Source: Membranipora membranacea (taxonomy: Eukaryota > Bryozoa > Gymnolaemata > Cheilostomatida > Membraniporidae). From it: a stretch of 64,000 nt of DNA. Under the pieces are notes generated by a model. That model searched no databases, was not told the DNA's origin, and worked only from the letters and a program-made list of their open reading frames with translations. Shown in pieces: positions 63,501 through 64,000 of the stretch; the stretch's first letter is position 1; every line of letters starts with the position of its first letter. The position numbers and the translations under genes were made by a program. The DNA is taken from NCBI GenBank assembly GCA_914767715.1, contig OU612065.1, forward strand, positions 1,552,001-1,616,000. The letters run 5' to 3'.

Positions 63501-64000
63501 TACGAATTTCAAAATCACAACAGTGATTAGATACTGGCAGTAGGTGGCCATGTCTATAATCATGTCCCACTACCTCGCCAATATGTGCTCATAGATATAC
63601 AATAGCAGGACGACAGGGGGTGATAACTCTTACCTGGTATAGCTGTGACAATATAGTACAGTATAACAAATTATTATGAACAAATCAATGTTACCAGTTC
63701 TGACTAACAGAGGTACACACTATCATATAAACTTCAAAACAAACTTCAATTCAGACTGAAACACTAACTTTAACACAAACTTTAACATAAACTTCAAGCA
63801 GAAGCATACACGAGCACAGAAAGTCAGACACACTTTAATATCCTATTACAGAAAGGCATCTTAGGATGCCTATAGACAAACAGATAGATTTTGAGCGTGG
63901 GTACTTTATAGTTGTGTTATGATCTCACCTGTGGTGGGTAAATATGTCCCAGCAGCACAACCTATAGGTGTTGGTGTTCCCTGTGGACAGTAGAAACCAA
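36568..64000 (-). CDS. giant single-pass membrane protein: GCC2/GCC3 ectodomain plus cytoplasmic coiled coil (5' end off window)
   Basis: I read one gene because exon phases run through without a terminator. The ectodomain exon 51491-51639 ends DILLVA plus one base and joins the exon 51123-51365 to give an uninterrupted hydrophobic helix. That exon in turn joins in phase to the first coiled-coil exons. Order from the N-terminal side: dozens of cysteine-rich GCC2/GCC3 modules (53.6-64.0 kb), a membrane-proximal region (51.5-53.4 kb), the transmembrane helix, a long Lys/Glu/Gln-rich coiled coil (41-51 kb), and a compact C-terminal region ending KKSKKQ (stop at 36568). The signal peptide lies beyond the right edge. 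Proteins with GCC2/GCC3 arrays occur in many invertebrates and protists. I know no named orthologue with this tail. A surface receptor or scaffold is inferred. Confidence 0.8.
37790..38170 (-). mobile_element. LINE remnant: C-terminal reverse transcriptase tail
   Basis: Translation on the minus strand reads SELYCPVWSSLISDNLMDKV, then Q-ERKALKVIYPDLSYDAA and CGMPPI, the typical post-RT tail of CR1/jockey-type elements (YCPVW...L...Q..ALR.I.P..SY..A....G...L). It is about 125 residues in one open frame, with no catalytic core. It lies in an intron of the giant gene on the same strand. Confidence 0.82.
38525..38615 (+). mobile_element. tRNA-derived SINE head or tRNA relic
   Basis: An A-box-like TGGCGCAATCGGTTAGTGC and a B box GGGTTCGAGTCTC, spaced about 45 bp apart, match the internal promoter of a tRNA with a long variable arm. 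The T-arm GTGGG/CTCAC can pair, but the presumed acceptor strands (GGTAAGA and TTGGGGA) do not, so it is not a working tRNA gene. It lies in an intron of the giant gene. Confidence 0.65.
40480..40556. repeat. TA/CATA-rich and GAGT microsatellites
   Basis: Alternating ATATACATATA runs are followed by (GAGT)4-5, just beside an exon boundary of the giant gene. Confidence 0.75.
40845..40874. repeat. hairpin family C, 14-bp perfect arms with CC loop
   Basis: ATCAATGAACTAAA, CC, TTTAGTTCATTGAT. It has the same core as 5663-5695, here in an intron of the giant gene. Confidence 0.88.
42108..42131. repeat. GTAT tetranucleotide microsatellite
   Basis: About five tandem TATG units in an intron. A similar CATG/TATG run is at 44140-44162. 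Confidence 0.75.
45323..47107 (+). CDS. nested intronic gene encoding a protein with a C-terminal PIP-box-like motif
   Basis: The gene lies wholly inside one intron (44522-47659) of the giant minus-strand gene, on the opposite strand. Exon 1, 45323-46046, has ATG in a good context just after a possible TTCTTTAG acceptor and ends at a GTGAGA donor. It encodes a hydrophobic N-terminal segment (RWQDKLWLFDELVLGWLSFG), then acidic and proline-rich disordered sequence. Acceptor 46290 is strong but gives a basic tail and a stop at 46413. Acceptor 46388 joins in phase to the long second frame (46389-47107), for about 480 aa ending QRRITDFFKI, matching the PCNA-interacting QxxhxxFF box. An AATAAA follows at 47611. 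A role in DNA replication or repair is inferred from the motif alone. The family is unknown to me. Confidence 0.72.
47379..47412. repeat. GC-rich hairpin in the nested gene 3' flank
   Basis: CCCTCGCC and GGCGAGGG, about 12 bp apart, are an unusually GC-rich island in AT-rich DNA between the stop codon and the polyadenylation signal of the nested gene. Confidence 0.6.
47611..47616 (+). terminator. polyadenylation signal of the nested gene
   Basis: AATAAA about 500 bp after the stop codon at 47107, and before the next minus-strand exon of the host gene at 47660. Confidence 0.55.
51123..51365 (-). other. transmembrane exon of the giant protein
   Basis: Together with the end of exon 51491-51639 it encodes LLVACLLGACGCLVIFLVIF and VIVW, then the basic stop-transfer sequence RPRNAGIYPMRHWKPKYR. 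The helix is about 24 residues long, with positive residues on its C-terminal side, so the N-terminus is outside and the coiled coil is in the cytoplasm. The region after it is Pro- and Tyr-containing (APPPLPNYILYDDDHW). Confidence 0.88.
51491..53440 (-). other. membrane-proximal ectodomain with polybasic site and beta-rich domain
   Basis: Exons encode a CGSSDGSLDPNDGRCSCN segment (EGF-like spacing), a beta-rich stretch (TLKVDVADDGSVQITIT), then ARRRRS (RRRR at 52384-52395), a consensus furin-type site. After this come LAFKVYIDAND and the DPGTYVFVDAQDANREVIV segment, which resembles a cupredoxin-like beta strand pair. A Ser/Thr-rich stalk leads to the membrane. Cleavage at the polybasic site would leave roughly 200 extracellular residues attached to the membrane part. 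The fold assignment is tentative. Confidence 0.6.
56524..56539. repeat. poly(C) tract of about 16 bases
   Basis: A long homopolymer in a 980-bp intron (55866-56845) of the giant gene. That intron contains no supported exon. Confidence 0.8.
59934..59954 (-). other. 21-nt micro-exon in the module array
   Basis: A TTACAG acceptor and GGTAAA-type donor bracket 21 nt that is phase 1 on both sides. It adds the residues NTTLVD (with split Gly codons), including an N-glycosylation site. Both neighbouring exons have matching phase. Confidence 0.7.
60808..60940. repeat. 13-bp minisatellite, about nine copies
   Basis: The unit CATCAAACATATA repeats with minor variants at the right end, preceded by related CATCATATACA repeats from 60780. 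It lies in an intron of the giant gene and produces a spurious open frame on the plus strand. Confidence 0.85.
63634..63642 (-). other. possible 9-nt micro-exon
   Basis: A GTCACAG acceptor, CTATACCAG, then a GTAAGA donor. It is symmetric phase 1 and would insert three residues (A-I-P in context) between the exons at 63932-64000 and 63101-63238. Those two exons also join directly in phase, so it may be optional. Confidence 0.45.

Larger units (their letters stand above)
53634..64000 (-). other. GCC2/GCC3 (ephrin-receptor-like) cysteine-rich module array
   Basis: About 25-30 small exons encode the pattern C-P-x-G-x-Y/F-x-x-x-x-x-G......C..C..G-Y-Y-C-P-x-G, for example CPAGTYNPQTGLAYDTECTD at 58.1-58.2 kb and GYYCPEGTG near 59.46 kb. 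Most modules contain N-x-S/T glycosylation sites. The introns I checked (51491, 57635, 58075, 59934, 60135, 63642, 63932) are all phase 1, so exons can be added or lost without shifting the frame. The upstream modules continue past the right edge (69 bp of an exon at 63932-64000). Confidence 0.88.

Overview
The window is nuclear DNA from an intron-rich, AT-rich animal genome. Genes have many short exons with GT..AG introns, AATAAA polyadenylation signals, phase-1 modular extracellular exons and decayed LINE, SINE-like and foldback elements. The mix of ShKT domains, very long GCC2/GCC3 cysteine-rich membrane proteins and single-copy housekeeping genes (LSM1, a KIF21-like kinesin) fits an early-branching metazoan such as a sponge, cnidarian or placozoan. 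I cannot name the species.

Layout. About 0.5-4.9 kb (minus strand) holds the first four coding exons of a KIF21-like kinesin motor that runs off the left edge. About 5-20.5 kb is repeat-rich. It has a recent 470-bp-armed foldback element, one intact and at least two decayed copies of an SGNH-hydrolase gene, a LINE tail, a second foldback element and many short perfect hairpins. A complete four-exon LSM1 gene (plus strand) lies at 20.6-22.1 kb. Two paralogous secreted von Willebrand A-domain genes follow on the minus strand. The first (22.8-26.2 kb) is frameshifted and carries a dead LINE in an intron. The second (28.6-35.5 kb) is intact, with 14 exons encoding a signal peptide, two VWA domains and six ShKT domains (761 aa).

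From 36.6 kb to the right edge, one minus-strand gene seems to fill more than 27 kb. It encodes dozens of GCC2/GCC3 (ephrin-receptor-like) cysteine-rich modules, a membrane-proximal region with a polybasic RRRR-S site, one transmembrane helix, a very long charged coiled coil with an internal repeat, and a compact C-terminal region. A separate plus-strand gene with a C-terminal PCNA-binding-like motif is nested in one of its introns (45.3-47.1 kb).

How they relate. The VWA/ShKT proteins and the giant receptor-like protein are plausible extracellular-matrix or surface components, while LSM1, the kinesin and the nested PIP-box gene are intracellular. No operon-like logic is expected. The most unusual items are the giant receptor-like protein with its intracellular repeat, the nested gene with two competing 3' splice sites, and families of short perfect palindromes scattered over the window.
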